Assembly (NCBI GenBank): GCA_963773945.1
Contig: CAVZDD010000005.1
Coordinates: 248,001-312,000 of the forward strand
Length of the DNA: 64,000 nucleotides
Reading direction: 5' to 3'
Source: JAKIWV01 sp963773945
GTDB lineage: Archaea > Thermoplasmatota > Thermoplasmata > Lutacidiplasmatales > UBA184
Positions within the stretch are counted from its first letter, which is position 1, and the number at the start of each line of letters is the position of its first letter. The notes under the pieces were generated by a model. The model did not search any database and was not told the origin of the DNA. It worked only from the letters and a program-made list of their open reading frames with translations. Position numbers and translations under genes: made by a program. Below, piece after piece: positions 43,756-53,400 of this stretch.

Positions 43756-43778
43756 GGACCGTTTGAGCGAAGGGACGG

Positions 43779-43786
43779 CTCATATG
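43779..43786 (-). promoter_or_regulatory. TATA box of herA
   Basis: On the minus strand CATATGAG is centred about 27 nt before the GTG at 43755. Confidence 0.5.
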
Positions 43787-43918
43787 CTTGCCGCGGGACA
43801 GGAAGCGCCTCCCCACCGCCGGTCCGCTGTTCACCGGCCCTCGAGGGGATTAAGCTTAAATCGCCCCCCTCTGTCGAATGTCGTCCCGGCGGTACTTCTC
43901 GATCCCGGGCGGTGACCT

Positions 43919-44788
43919 TTGGCCGACGTCATCGAAGAACTGGAACGAAAACGCGCAGAGTCGAACGCGCGAGCGGATGAGCACCGCGCGACGCGGGACA
44001 ATTTCAACGCCCAAGCCCGGGAATGGGCCGAGAAACGGGCCCAGGTCATCGACGAACTGAGGGGGAAGAGTAGCGACGCCCAGGCCCATCGACGCCAGCG
44101 GGACGAATTCAACGAACAGGTCAAGGAGGCCAAGCGCCTCCGGGACGAATACAACCGGAAGCTCCAGGAACTCTCCGACCGCGCCATGGAGCTCAAGCGG
44201 TCGCGGGCTCCGCGACCCGGCGCTGTGCCGACCTGGAAGCTCCGGAAGGACCTCAAGGAACTCGAGTTCCGCCACATGACCAGTGCCTTGTCGGACGAGA
44301 AGGAGAAGGCGCTCATCGCCGAGATGAAACGTCTCGAGCAGCAGATCCGGGACCAGGACGATTCGTTCCGCGCCGACCCCGAGATCAACTTAGTCCTCAC
44401 CGAAGTCACGGAAGCGAAGAAACTCGCCGAGGAGAACCACGCGCTGGTGGGCCAGCTCGCCGAATCCGCCCAAAAGGAGCACGAGGCGATGGTCACGCTC
44501 TACGAACAGGTGGACGACCTTCGGCGACAGGCGGACGAGGTCCAAGCGAAGCTGCTCGAAGTGAAGGCCAAGGCCGACGAGGAGCATCGGGCCCACATCG
44601 CCGCCATCGAGGAAGTCCGCGACATCGAAAAGATGCTCCACGCCGCGCGCGGCGGACGGGGTCCGGGCGGGGCGCCCACGGAGCCCCAGGAGCCGGCCAA
44701 GGAAGAGGACTTCCTGGCCCGTCTCAAGAAGGGGGAGAAGGTCTCGACCGAGGACCTGCTCCATCTCCAGAAGTCCGGTCACCGCTAA
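43919..44788 (+). CDS. COG1340-type coiled-coil protein
   Basis: A 289-residue, mostly helical, highly charged protein with heptad patterns across 1-240 and a Gly/Pro-rich break, then a short C-terminal segment EDFLARLKKGEKVSTEDLLHLQ. The text matches the archaeal coiled-coil family COG1340, whose function is unknown although ties to DNA or chromosome structure have been suggested. The start must be TTG at 43919 because an in-frame stop lies directly upstream. A TTAAGCTTAA element near 43850-43859 may be the promoter. Confidence 0.85.
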   Translation: MADVIEELERKRAESNARADEHRATRDNFNAQAREWAEKRAQVIDELRGKSSDAQAHRRQRDEFNEQVKEAKRLRDEYNRKLQELSDRAMELKRSRAPRPGAVPTWKLRKDLKELEFRHMTSALSDEKEKALIAEMKRLEQQIRDQDDSFRADPEINLVLTEVTEAKKLAEENHALVGQLAESAQKEHEAMVTLYEQVDDLRRQADEVQAKLLEVKAKADEEHRAHIAAIEEVRDIEKMLHAARGGRGPGGAPTEPQEPAKEEDFLARLKKGEKVSTEDLLHLQKSGHR

Positions 44789-44813
44789 GACCCGGGGCGC
44801 CGTATCCGGAGGC

Positions 44814-45578
44814 ATGCCCCTCCGCGCCGTTCTCTGGGACTTCGACGACACGTTGCTCCCCGTGCATACGCTGGAGCGATGGCAGTGGGCGTGGAAGCCT
44901 CAGGGACCCCGGCTCAACGAGCGGCACGTTCGGGCGTCGATTCGAGAGGGGTTACGCCATTGGGACCGCCGACGTTGGGAGGGCCTGATGGAAGACGCGC
45001 CACCGGCGGATGCATCAGCCTACCACGACGCGCTGAGGGACATGCTCTGGGCCATCGCCGGTCGGCAGCTGCCCGAGGTCGAGACCGAAGCCGTTCTGGC
45101 CCGGTTTCCGCGATACCCCGGTCCGATCGAGCCTTACCCCGACGTCCGGCCTTGCCTGGAGGCGCTCAAATCCCGTGGCCTTCGCATGGGGGTCCTGGTC
45201 GGCCCTTCAGGACTCCGGGCCCGCGAGTTGTTTGGGCCGTTGCGACTGACCGACCTTCTGCCCCAGATCTTCGGGGAGGGGGCCCAGGATTCCCGGGCCC
45301 CGTTGGCCGCTGCGTTCGAGGGGGCCTGCGCCAAGCTCGAGGTGGCACCGGCGGAAACGGCCTTCGTTGGCGACCTTTTTTGGAGCGATGTCCGAGCCGG
45401 GGGGCGCGCGGGACTGCGGGGGATCCTTCTGGACCGGAATGACTGGTGGTCTCGAGTCGAGTCGACTCGGATACGGTCCCTCACAGAGCTTCCTGAGAAA
45501 CTGGCCGCTCCGCCAGAGCCTCCCGCCAGTGAGATGCGGCCCCCCCCTTCCGGTTCGCCGGCCGCCGATGCCGCCTAG
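44814..45578 (+). CDS. HAD-superfamily hydrolase
   Basis: A 254-residue HAD protein. Motif I is LWDFDDTLL near 7-15 with both Asp residues. Motif II is probably LVGPSG near 128, and motif IV is FVGDLFWSDVRAG near 185-197. The motif III Lys is not clear. A helical cap lies between 20 and 105. It is probably a phosphatase of small molecules. The C-terminus has a Pro/Ala tail. It begins 25 nt after the coiled-coil gene. Confidence 0.8.
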   Translation: MPLRAVLWDFDDTLLPVHTLERWQWAWKPQGPRLNERHVRASIREGLRHWDRRRWEGLMEDAPPADASAYHDALRDMLWAIAGRQLPEVETEAVLARFPRYPGPIEPYPDVRPCLEALKSRGLRMGVLVGPSGLRARELFGPLRLTDLLPQIFGEGAQDSRAPLAAAFEGACAKLEVAPAETAFVGDLFWSDVRAGGRAGLRGILLDRNDWWSRVESTRIRSLTELPEKLAAPPEPPASEMRPPPSGSPAADAA

Positions 45579-45610
45579 GGAGGACGACCAGGTCGTCGGC
45601 GGGATAAGGG

Positions 45611-45618
45611 TTTAATAG
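45611..45618 (+). promoter_or_regulatory. TATA box of the V4R gene
   Basis: TTTAATAG is centred about 31 nt before the ATG at 45646. Confidence 0.5.
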
Positions 45619-45645
45619 CCTCCGAAGGGGTGCGGCGCCGTCGCC

Positions 45646-46050
45646 ATGCGGTTCGTGAAACTCAACCAGGTCGAGTTGCACAAGGTCAATGACCTCTACG
45701 AGGGGGTCATGTCCCACGCCTGCCACGGCCTGTTCTTCAAGGAAGGGTCGGTCGTCGGCTCCGACATGGCCGAAGAGGCCCTCAAGGACCGGGCCCATTT
45801 CCACGACCGAGCGGCCGAAATATTGAAGGAGCGGGGGTGGATTGAGGGTATTACCTTCCGCGACCAGGAAGTCGCGGTCAAGGGGTCCATCGAGGCAGTC
45901 CCTGGAAGCGATATTCCGACCTGCCACCGCCTACGGGGAATCCTTCGCGAGTTGTACGAACGTTTTAAGGGCACCCGCGTTAAGTGTACCGAAGAGGTCT
46001 GCGCGAGTCAGAATCAACCCGAGTGCCGTTTTCGTATCGAGGAGATGTAG
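45646..46050 (+). CDS. V4R-domain protein
   Basis: A 134-residue protein with the 4-vinyl-reductase (V4R) fold, a small-molecule or metal-binding sensory domain. The C-terminal part carries the expected cysteines (CHRLRGILRELYERF, then VKCTEEVCASQNQPECRFRIEEM near 111-134). No HTH or kinase is fused. It is followed at 15 nt by a roadblock/LC7 protein, and V4R and roadblock domains are both found in signalling modules with small GTPases. Confidence 0.78.
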   Translation: MRFVKLNQVELHKVNDLYEGVMSHACHGLFFKEGSVVGSDMAEEALKDRAHFHDRAAEILKERGWIEGITFRDQEVAVKGSIEAVPGSDIPTCHRLRGILRELYERFKGTRVKCTEEVCASQNQPECRFRIEEM

Positions 46051-46065
46051 GGGAATCCGGGGAGC

Positions 46066-46425
46066 ATGATGGCAACTGGTAACGTAGGCGCAGTCATCCG
46101 AGACCTGAAAACACGAATCGGCGCCCTGGCAACCGCGCTCGTCTCCCGGGACGGGCTGGTGCTCTACGCCGACGTCCCCGCGGGCGTCTATACCGAGACG
46201 TTCGCGATCATGTGCGCCACGATCCTCGGCGCGGCAGCCACCGCCAACACGGAGCTCAACCGTTCCCCGCCCGAGAAGATCGTGATCGAGGGGAACGACT
46301 CGAAGACGATCATCGTCGGGAGCGGCAAGAAAGCCCTCCTCGTGGCCGTCGTCGACCAGAGCGTGGACACCACGAAGGTGCTCGCCGAGGTCACGAAGGT
46401 CGCCGAGCTCGTCAAGACGGGCTAG
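46066..46425 (+). CDS. roadblock/LC7 domain protein
   Basis: A 119-residue roadblock/LC7 protein. These proteins dimerise and regulate small GTPases (MglA-like) or motors. The fold is complete: ALATALVSRDGLVLYADVP, a long helix FAIMCATILGAAATANTEL, IVIEGNDSKTIIVGSGKKALLVAVVD. No GTPase gene is in the window. It is probably co-transcribed with the V4R gene. Confidence 0.85.
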   Translation: MMATGNVGAVIRDLKTRIGALATALVSRDGLVLYADVPAGVYTETFAIMCATILGAAATANTELNRSPPEKIVIEGNDSKTIIVGSGKKALLVAVVDQSVDTTKVLAEVTKVAELVKTG

Positions 46426-46455
46426 CGTCCCCGACCGGTAGGTATCGGGGGTTCC

Positions 46456-46767
46456 GTGGGCGACTCCACCGCCCCGGCGCCAGAGCGGGGTCCTTCGGGC
46501 AAGCGGCTGCTTCGGAACCTCGCCGAAGGAAAGCGGTTCGAGACCTACGTCGAGCAACAGACCCAGGAGATGCGGGTCTGCTTCCTCTGCGACAAGATCT
46601 ACTATCGGCGGAAGCCGGTGAAGCGCGTGGGTGCCCGCTGGGTCTGCATCGATTGCCTCCGGGCGCTCAAGGAGTCCCTCGAAACGCTCGACCGTTGGGA
46701 GCAGCTCTCGACGCTCCGGGACGAGATCGACCAGGACGTTCGCGGGGCCTGGAAGCCGGAACGTTAG
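46456..46767 (+). CDS. small CxxC zinc-binding protein
   Basis: A 103-residue protein with CFLC near 42-45 and CIDC near 64-67 flanking YYRRKPVKRVGARWV, a treble-clef or ribbon-like zinc site, and a helical C-terminus. Family not recognised. It follows the roadblock gene by 30 nt and may be part of the same small regulatory set. The start is GTG. Confidence 0.65.
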   Translation: MGDSTAPAPERGPSGKRLLRNLAEGKRFETYVEQQTQEMRVCFLCDKIYYRRKPVKRVGARWVCIDCLRALKESLETLDRWEQLSTLRDEIDQDVRGAWKPER

Positions 46768-46843
46768 GACGTTTCGCGGGACGCACTGTCTCCGGCCGAG
46801 CTCGAGGTGCCCGCGGAGCTCCCCATCGGGGGGGCCGGTCCGC

Positions 46844-47653
46844 TCAACCGTCGGCCCCCCCGGTCAGGACCCGGGTGAAGTAACCGGTGAAGGCCGCTGT
46901 CAGCCGGGCCCAGGAGAGAATGCTCCGTTGTCCCGTCAGCAGTCTCCGGTACCGATACTTGCCCCACAGCGTCCCGTGCTTCTCGGTGAGTTGCTTGCGC
47001 CCGTAGCCATTCCAGAACGCCTGGTAGAGGAACCGGAGCATCGTGGGACGCATCCGGTGGTAGACCATCGCCTCGGGAACGTAGCGGATCCGGGCCCCCG
47101 ATTGCACGGCGCGGAGGTTGAGGTCGATGTCCTCGGCGGTGATGAACCGGGGGTCGAACCCACCGAGCTGGAGGAACAGTGCCCGTTCGTACGCGAGATT
47201 GCAGGAGGGGAAGGTGACGTCGCTGCCCCCCTGGTAGAGTTCCACCCGTTCAAGGTTGGCCCAGGCCGGGCGTCCCACCGCAATCGTTCGCCCGGCGGCA
47301 ACCTTCGATTCGGCCAGCCCCCGCCGGAGCTGCGCCAGCCAATCGGAGTCCGCGATGCAGTCGCCGTCGATGAAGACCAGGTGGGCCGCCCGGGCCTGAC
47401 GGGCCCCCTCGTTGCGTCCAATTCCGCGGGAGCCCGAGTGTTCGAAGACGCGAATGATGCCAGGGTGGGCGTGAGCGTACCGCCCGGCGACGGCTTGGGT
47501 CCCATCCCGGGATTCTGCGTCGACGAGGACGATCTCGAAGGGAAGTTGCTGCCGGAGCAAGCTGTCGAAAAGTTCCGGGAGGTGCGGCGCCTCGTTCCGG
47601 ACGGTGATGACGATCGAGACGAAGGGGGGCGAGTTGGGGGCGCTACTTCCCAA
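46844..47653 (-). CDS. family 2 glycosyltransferase
   Basis: A 269-residue GT-A fold enzyme. It starts SIVITVRNEAPHLPELFDSL near 13-32, has the DxD-like VFIDGDC near 93-99, and ends the catalytic part with AEDIDLNLRAVQSG near 167-180. C-terminal hydrophobic segments suggest membrane association. It likely adds a sugar to a lipid carrier or surface glycan, perhaps for N-glycans on the surface proteins of this genome. It overlaps the PRC-barrel gene by 11 nt. Confidence 0.85.
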   Translation of the reverse strand: MGSSAPNSPPFVSIVITVRNEAPHLPELFDSLLRQQLPFEIVLVDAESRDGTQAVAGRYAHAHPGIIRVFEHSGSRGIGRNEGARQARAAHLVFIDGDCIADSDWLAQLRRGLAESKVAAGRTIAVGRPAWANLERVELYQGGSDVTFPSCNLAYERALFLQLGGFDPRFITAEDIDLNLRAVQSGARIRYVPEAMVYHRMRPTMLRFLYQAFWNGYGRKQLTEKHGTLWGKYRYRRLLTGQRSILSWARLTAAFTGYFTRVLTGGADG

Positions 47654-47885
47654 GGTCCATCACGACAACGTCCTTGACCGCGCGCATGCTCTTGAAGGGG
47701 AGCACGAGCCGACCCGACGCGTCGGTTTGGAAGAGGCGAGACTCGACATCTTCGCTTGCGGTGACCAGGACGTGGGCGATCCCACCGGTCTGCGTGTCGA
47801 TGACGAAGTTCTCGATCGCACCCAGAATTTGTCCGTCGTTCGTCATTACGGTCTTGCCACGGAGCTCGGTAAGGAACTTCCTCAT
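47643..47885 (-). CDS. PRC-barrel domain protein
   Basis: An 80-residue single PRC-barrel (LRGKTVMTNDGQILGAIENFVID near 8-30). Archaeal PRC-barrel proteins are linked to cell division through CdpB with SepF and FtsZ, and also to RNA processing by RimM-like folds; a SepF gene lies in this window at 40351. A TATTTAAC element near 47921-47928 lies 40 nt upstream on this strand. Confidence 0.85.
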   Translation of the reverse strand: MRKFLTELRGKTVMTNDGQILGAIENFVIDTQTGGIAHVLVTASEDVESRLFQTDASGRLVLPFKSMRAVKDVVVMDLGK

Positions 47886-47920
47886 GAAGGGGCCCTCTGC
47901 GGCGAGATGGCGGGGGTCGC

Positions 47921-47928
47921 TATTTAAC
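47921..47928 (-). promoter_or_regulatory. TATA box of the PRC-barrel/GT2 genes
   Basis: GTTAAATA on the minus strand is centred about 39 nt before the ATG at 47885. Confidence 0.45.
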
Positions 47929-48044
47929 CGTTATTCGGCACACGCAGCGTAAAGTCACGCCGGACGCTGGGAGCGTCGACCCTAGAACTTGACGCGCAGA
48001 AATCGTCGAAAACCGGCCCCGATGGCATATTTCATTTCGCAAGC

Positions 48045-48052
48045 CTTATATC
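48045..48052 (+). promoter_or_regulatory. TATA box of the L18e ribosomal operon
   Basis: CTTATATC, the same octamer as in the clpB/pyrD gap, is centred about 32 nt before the ATG at 48081. Confidence 0.6.
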
Positions 48053-48080
48053 GGAGACTCGGGTCGAGCGGCCTCCCCGT

Positions 48081-48446
48081 ATGCCCGTCACAATTCGCAA
48101 GGAAAACCCGGAACTCGCCCGGGTAATTATCGCGCTCAACAAGGCGGCGAAGGCTCACAAAGCCCCTGTCTGGCGCGCCGCGGCGGACCGGCTTTCCCGC
48201 CCGCGGCACCAAACATTTCCCCTCAACGTGGGCCACCTGGAGCGGCTCGCCGAGGCGAAGGAAACGATCGTGGTCCCTGGCAAACTTCTCGCGGAAGGCA
48301 ACCTGACCAAGCCGCTCACCATCGGGGCGATCTCGTACTCAGCGGAGGCTCGGGCGAAGGTGCACGCCGCTGGAGGCACCGCCCTGACCATTTCGGAAGT
48401 ACTAACGAGCCACCCGGACGGGAAGGGGGTCCGCCTCCTTGCCTGA
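48081..48446 (+). CDS. rpl18e: large ribosomal subunit protein eL18 (L18e)
   Basis: A 121-residue archaeal L18e. Recognisable segments are NPELARVIIALNKAAKAHKAPVWRAAADRL near 9-38 and VVPGKLLAEGNLTKPLTIGAISYS near 64-87. It opens the conserved archaeal order L18e-L13-S9-RpoN. Its end overlaps the start of the L13 gene. Confidence 0.95.
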   Translation: MPVTIRKENPELARVIIALNKAAKAHKAPVWRAAADRLSRPRHQTFPLNVGHLERLAEAKETIVVPGKLLAEGNLTKPLTIGAISYSAEARAKVHAAGGTALTISEVLTSHPDGKGVRLLA

Positions 48447-48891
48447 ATCCGCTATGCCCTCCACTGCGACTTCCCCGACGGTCATCGATGTATCCGGTCT
48501 GGTCGTCGGCCGCGCCGCAAGCCTGATCGCCCAGCGCCTGCTGGCCGGAGAGCACATCGTGGTCGTCCGGGCTGAGAAGGCAGTGATCACGGGCTCCCGT
48601 GCTTCGGTGATCGAGACGTACCGCGCGAACCGGGCCCGGGGGTCGGTTCGGAGCGGGCCACACTTCCCCAGGAACCCGGACCGGATTTTCCGTCGCGCCG
48701 TCCGCGGTATGGTCCCTCACCTCAAGACCCGCGGCAAGGAGGCATTCGACCGTCTCACCGTCTACATCGGCTGCCCCGAGGTCTACGCCAAGGTCGCGGC
48801 CAGCAGCCTCCCGGATGCCCAGGCCCGGCCCACCCTCCGGACTCCCCTGACCCTTGAAGAAGTATCGCGGCTGCTGGGGGCTCGAGTTTGA
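48439..48891 (+). CDS. rpl13: large ribosomal subunit protein uL13
   Basis: A 150-residue uL13. DVSGLVVGRAASLIAQRLLAGEHIVVVRAEKAVITGS near 17-53 is the standard opening, and RAVRGMVPHLKTRGKEAFDRLTVYIGCPE near 90-118 the core. The TTG at 48439 overlaps the L18e stop; the ATG at 48454 would remove five residues and is equally good. Confidence 0.95.
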   Translation: MPESAMPSTATSPTVIDVSGLVVGRAASLIAQRLLAGEHIVVVRAEKAVITGSRASVIETYRANRARGSVRSGPHFPRNPDRIFRRAVRGMVPHLKTRGKEAFDRLTVYIGCPEVYAKVAASSLPDAQARPTLRTPLTLEEVSRLLGARV

Positions 48892-49295
48892 AGACCCCAC
48901 AGGCACTCATCACCACGGGCAAGCGCAAGGCGGCGATGGCCCGTGCGAGCTTCACGAAGGGCATAGGCCGGGTCCACGTCAACCGGCTCCCCCTCGAGAT
49001 CTACGAACCCGTCTTCGCTCGCGAAAAGATCGCCGAGCCTCTCTTGATGATTGGCGACCGATGGAAGGGCGTCGACATCGACGTGACGCTCTCGGGCGGA
49101 GGCATTGCCGGACAGGCGGCCGCGGCGCGTACGGCGATCGCCCGGGGACTCATCAGCTGGCTCAAGGACGAGCAACTCCGCGAGACGTTCAAGCACTACG
49201 ACCGGAGTCTGGTCGTCAACGACCCCCGGCGAAAGTTGCCCAAGCGGCCCGGCGGTCGCGGCGCTCGGGCGCGCCGGCAGAAGTCGTACCGATGA
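48888..49295 (+). CDS. rps9: small ribosomal subunit protein uS9
   Basis: A 135-residue uS9 with TTGKRKAAMARASFTKGIGRV near the start, GGGIAGQAAAARTAIARGL near 71-89, and the KSYR terminus that reaches the decoding-site tRNA. It overlaps the L13 stop by 4 nt. Confidence 0.96.
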   Translation: MKTPQALITTGKRKAAMARASFTKGIGRVHVNRLPLEIYEPVFAREKIAEPLLMIGDRWKGVDIDVTLSGGGIAGQAAAARTAIARGLISWLKDEQLRETFKHYDRSLVVNDPRRKLPKRPGGRGARARRQKSYR

Positions 49296-49314
49296 GCGAG
49301 CGGAGGAGCACGCG

Positions 49315-49512
49315 ATGACGCTGATGGTTCCGGTCCGCTGCTTCACCTGCGGCAACGTGATCGGTCACAACTGGGACCAGTTCCAGGAGCGGACGGCCCG
49401 CGGCGAAGCGCCCGGTGCCGTACTCGACGCGTTGGGCCTCCGTCGGTACTGCTGCCGTCGGATGATACTGACGCACGTCGACCTGCTCGACGACGTCGGA
49501 CCGTACGGATAG
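49315..49512 (+). CDS. rpoN: DNA-directed RNA polymerase subunit N
   Basis: A 65-residue archaeal RNA polymerase subunit N (Rpb10 homolog). It starts MVPVRCFTCGNVIG, with the zinc ligands CFTC and CC (RRYCCRRM near 44-51). I chose the ATG at 49315; the frame is open upstream but antisense-like. It completes the ribosomal operon. Confidence 0.95.
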   Translation: MTLMVPVRCFTCGNVIGHNWDQFQERTARGEAPGAVLDALGLRRYCCRRMILTHVDLLDDVGPYG

Positions 49513-49529
49513 CCCCACCGGCCGACCGC

Positions 49530-50347
49530 TCAGGCCGTGCAATCCGCGTTCGGGCCGAAGGCCATGCCGCCCCCGGACGGCGGGCGCGCGCTCTCGGGGT
49601 CGTAGACGGCCCAGACGTGGCCGGGGCCGAGCTCGTAGGAGTGCGCGACGGGCCCGGTGACCGAAGTGGCCAGCGGAACGTTCCGGCCATCGAAGAAGAA
49701 AGTGACGGTCACAGTGTAGAAGCTCGACTGCGTGTGGTAGAACTCGGGGGTCTCGGAGAAACAAGACTCCACCTGCGAGTCCCCCCGCCCACGAGGCCGT
49801 TCTCGAAGGTCACGGAGGACACCCGCATCCCGTACTGGGGAGACATCATATCGAGTACGACCGCGCGGAAGTTGTCGACCTCCTCCGCGTCCGACTCGTT
49901 GGAGGGATGGGTCAGGGCCACGTTATCTAGAATATTCCCGGACGAATGGGTGATCGTCATTCCGTAACGGCACGGAGTCGAAAGCCCCGGACCCGGGACC
50001 GACGAATTCACTCGGGCCGTGAGATTCCACTGGTCCAGCGCGAACAGCCCGGAAGACGACCCGTTCGATGCGCCGGTCCCCACTCCGGAGCTCGCGTTGG
50101 CCCAGGCCATTCCCGGATCAGGCGCGTTGAGCCACAAGCGCGGGGTCCAGAGGGATTCCGTCGCAAGAAGCGCCCCGGCTCGACATTCAGTATGGAACCC
50201 GACTCCGTACCCGAGCTCGGGAAATGCTACCGGAGCCAAGAGGACTACCAGCGCGACGAAGACGGCGGCGAGGACGAGGTCACGGGTCCCACCACGCGAA
50301 CTCGAGGGTGCCGGCGGCACGCTCGGCGGGTCCCGGTCGGGCGGCAC
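49530..50347 (-). CDS. anchored extracytoplasmic protein, frameshifted at about 49783
   Basis: A single-anchor outside protein of about 272 residues after repair. The N-terminal membrane helix is at about 25-45, followed by a Ser/Asn/Gly-rich domain with several N-x-S/T sites. The frame breaks in a run of six C (49781-49786 on the plus strand): adding one base joins ENGLVGGG to DSQVESCFSETPEF, which continues as YTVTVTFFFDG and ends near 49530. The first part otherwise runs into an Arg/Ser-rich nonsense tail. Homopolymer miscount is the likely cause. Family not recognised. Confidence 0.6.
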
Positions 50348-50423
50348 TGGAGAGGCTCCGACCGGCCGTCGTGCCGACTCGTTTCAGCCTAACGAACGCG
50401 GACCGCGAGTCACCGAAGGCCCT

Positions 50424-53400
50424 TCAGGTCTCGTCGTCCTCGTCTTCGTCCTTGTCGCTCTTGGACGAAGTGCTGCCGCGCTCGAGCCGGCCGCTACCCC
50501 TCGCGGGGGCGGTCGCGGCCTTCTTTCGGTAGCGGAAGAGGAGGATGAGGGCCACGATCACCGCGATCGCGCCCCCGCCGATGGCGGCGTACTCGAGGTA
50601 GAGCTGCGTCTGGTTCTGGTTGACCGTCAGCGGGACGTGGTTGACGTTCACTCCGTTGACGTATCCGTTACTGCAGGTCGCGTTCGCCCAGAGGAACTTG
50701 GAGCCCGTCGCGGACGGCGTCCAGGAGACGACCGCACGGACCGTCTGGTTCCAGACGAGCTTGATCGGCGCGGTCAGCACCGTGGTCCCGACCACGCCCT
50801 TCCCCGACACGTTGTAGAACTTGACCGAGCCCGGGGTTCCCGCGGTGTTGCCACCGGGGCCCGTGGCGGTCTGGCTCGTGAGCGAGAGGGCCAGTTGAAC
50901 GTTCAGCGCTGTCGAAAGTTTGCCACCGATGTTCGTGATGTTCACCCAGACGGAGTAACTCGTTCCCGCCGAGATGCTGGTGAGGCCCGCTCCCACCGTC
51001 AAATTCGAGACGGTGAGGATCGGCCGCGTCGTGGTGTTGTAGGCCACCGTGAGCGTGTAGGTCACGTTGTCCGTGTTCCCGGCCAGGTCCGACACGTTGA
51101 GCACGACCGTGTAGGGCTTCGTCTGCGGGGCGAGGTTCTGGATCCAGGACACGTTGGAGCTGGTGGCGTGCACCGAGCTGTTCCCCGTGTTGTTGAGCGT
51201 CCACGCGTAGGAATTGATCGACCCGTTGTGGGGGTCGGTGGAGTTCTTCGCCGTGAGCCGGACGTAGGCCGTCCCGCTCGGTCCCTCGACGGTGCCGGAA
51301 GAGGAGAGGAGCGTGCCAGCGGCATTGTAGGCCAAAATGACCGCAATCGGTTTCTCCGTGTCACGGACCAGGATCACGAGCGTGGTCTTGGTCGAATGCC
51401 CTTGACCATCCCAGACCGTGAGCGTGAGATTGTACTGCCAACCCAGAAACGGCGTGACGGAGTTGCCGTCGACCATGCCCGCGTGCAGGTAGAAGCCCGC
51501 TCCCTGGAAGCTGTAGCTAACCGGTGTGCTCGTGTTCGCCCCGGCCGCGGCCGAGTAGTTCGCCAGGATCGCGCTGAAATTGTGGCTGGTCAGATTCCAC
51601 ACCGCGTCGGAAATGACCCCGTTGACCGGCGCGCCAGAGTACAACGTCGACCCACTACCCGTGAGGTTGAACTGGAGACTGGTCGACCAGTTCACGATGA
51701 TGTACGCCGCGCTGTTGATCGTTTGGTTTTGCGTGGCGGTCCAATTCCCCTGGATCTGGGCGGTCGGTGATTGGTCCCCGACATAGATGGTGAAGCCGAT
51801 CTGATTCGACAGGCCCCCGGACGCGGTGACCTTCAGGGTACCGGAGTACGCTCCGGTCGCCGTGTAGATGTGGTAGGTCGTCGGTTGGGAGGTGAAGTTG
51901 GTCGCCCCGTCTCCGAAGTGCCACGCGAACGCCGAGCCGTTGGTTCCCGCCGGGTAGGTCGAGTTGACGGCCGAGAAGGTGACGTTCTCGCCCAGCCCCA
52001 CGACGGCCGTGTAGTTGGTTCGAGAGTCACTCAGCACGTTCTTGGTGGAGAAGGTAAAGGTCGGCACTGAGACGTTGACCCGCGCCGAGATGTTGCCGTA
52101 CTTGACCACCGTGAAGTTCGCGTTGTTGTACGCATCCACCGACGGCTTCGAGTCGAGGTAGAACTTGGTCCAGGTGCCGTTCGCACCGCCAGGGACGAGT
52201 TTGGAGTTCGGAGGCGCCGCGGTCCCGGCCTTCAGAACGTATCCCTTGGGCAGGATGATCGTGTAATTGATCGATTGCCCGTTGGTCGGGTGCCGGTAGT
52301 TGAACGCGATGCTGTAGGCGCTACCGTTACCGGCCTTCGGCAGACCCTTGGTTACGTTGTAGACCTGGTGCCAGCTCATCGAGAGCCCTTGGGCGCTCGT
52401 GAGCGAGTAGCTGGCCGCGTAACCGCCGGTGACGCCCGGGTTCGGGCTCTGGGAGGTGTAGTTCGTGGGCTGGCCGAAGCCGGTGCCGTTGATCAGCGCT
52501 TGATCCTCTCCGGCGGGGAAGAACGGTCCCTGCGCCGCGACCCACGGAAGCACGTCGGACGCGAAGGACGCGTTGGTCAGGGTCAGCGAGTGGGCGAAGT
52601 CCAAGGCCAGCTGTCCCCAGAGTTGCCCGATGCTGGCATTGGGCAGGTCCGGGAACACCGAGTAGTTCGTGAGCGAGGCCACGGTGTTGACGTTGAGCAG
52701 GAAGAAACTGCTCCCGGTGGGTCCCGAGGTATAGTTGAGTGTCGTGTTGTACACCGCGGGCGGTGCGATGGGGTTCACGACGACATTGTGGGGGTTGCCG
52801 GTGGTGCCGGACGGGTTCGCCGTGGTGACCGACAGCGGGACGAAGGCCGGCGCGTAGCCGATCGGAGAGAGGACGAGGTCGAACGTCTCGGCGCCTGGAC
52901 CAGTGAACCCGGCGGGATAGGTGCCCACCGCGTAGGAGTAGCCGACCGGGCTGTACTGCGAGTACGCACTGTATTGGTAGGCGCCCGAAGTTGTGTCGAC
53001 CAGCGTCTGGTTGAAACCGTTAGCCTCTCGTCCCCCGGCGGAGCTCGAGATCGAGCCGTAGGCTAGGTAGTTGTTCACCTGGAGGGCGAGATGGTTGACC
53101 CCGGCGGTCAAGGTCTCGGGGGTGTACCAGAACTTGCTCGGGCTGCCGGGGGCCTCTGCGTAGAGCAGCCAGCTGCCGGAGGGGGACGCGAAAGTGGTCA
53201 CACCCGTGGCGTTGGTCGTGTTCTGAGCGAGGGCCACTCCGGGATAGTCCGACGAAATGAGCTCGACCGTTGCGCCGGAAAGGGGGCTCGCACCGACCGA
53301 CACGGTGGCGTTGACGGTCGCGTTGTACCCGACGATAGTGACGCCCGAGATGGTCCGGGTGACCGAGCTCGTCAGGTTCACGGCGTTCTCCCAGTAGTAC

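Noticed and set aside
42340..43980. 546-codon plus-strand frame over herA
   Set aside because: A shadow of HerA codons; HerA motifs are intact on the minus strand.
50019..51770. 583-codon plus-strand frame over the surface protein
   Set aside because: An Arg/Val/Gly/Asp-rich shadow; the minus strand has signal peptide and membrane helix.
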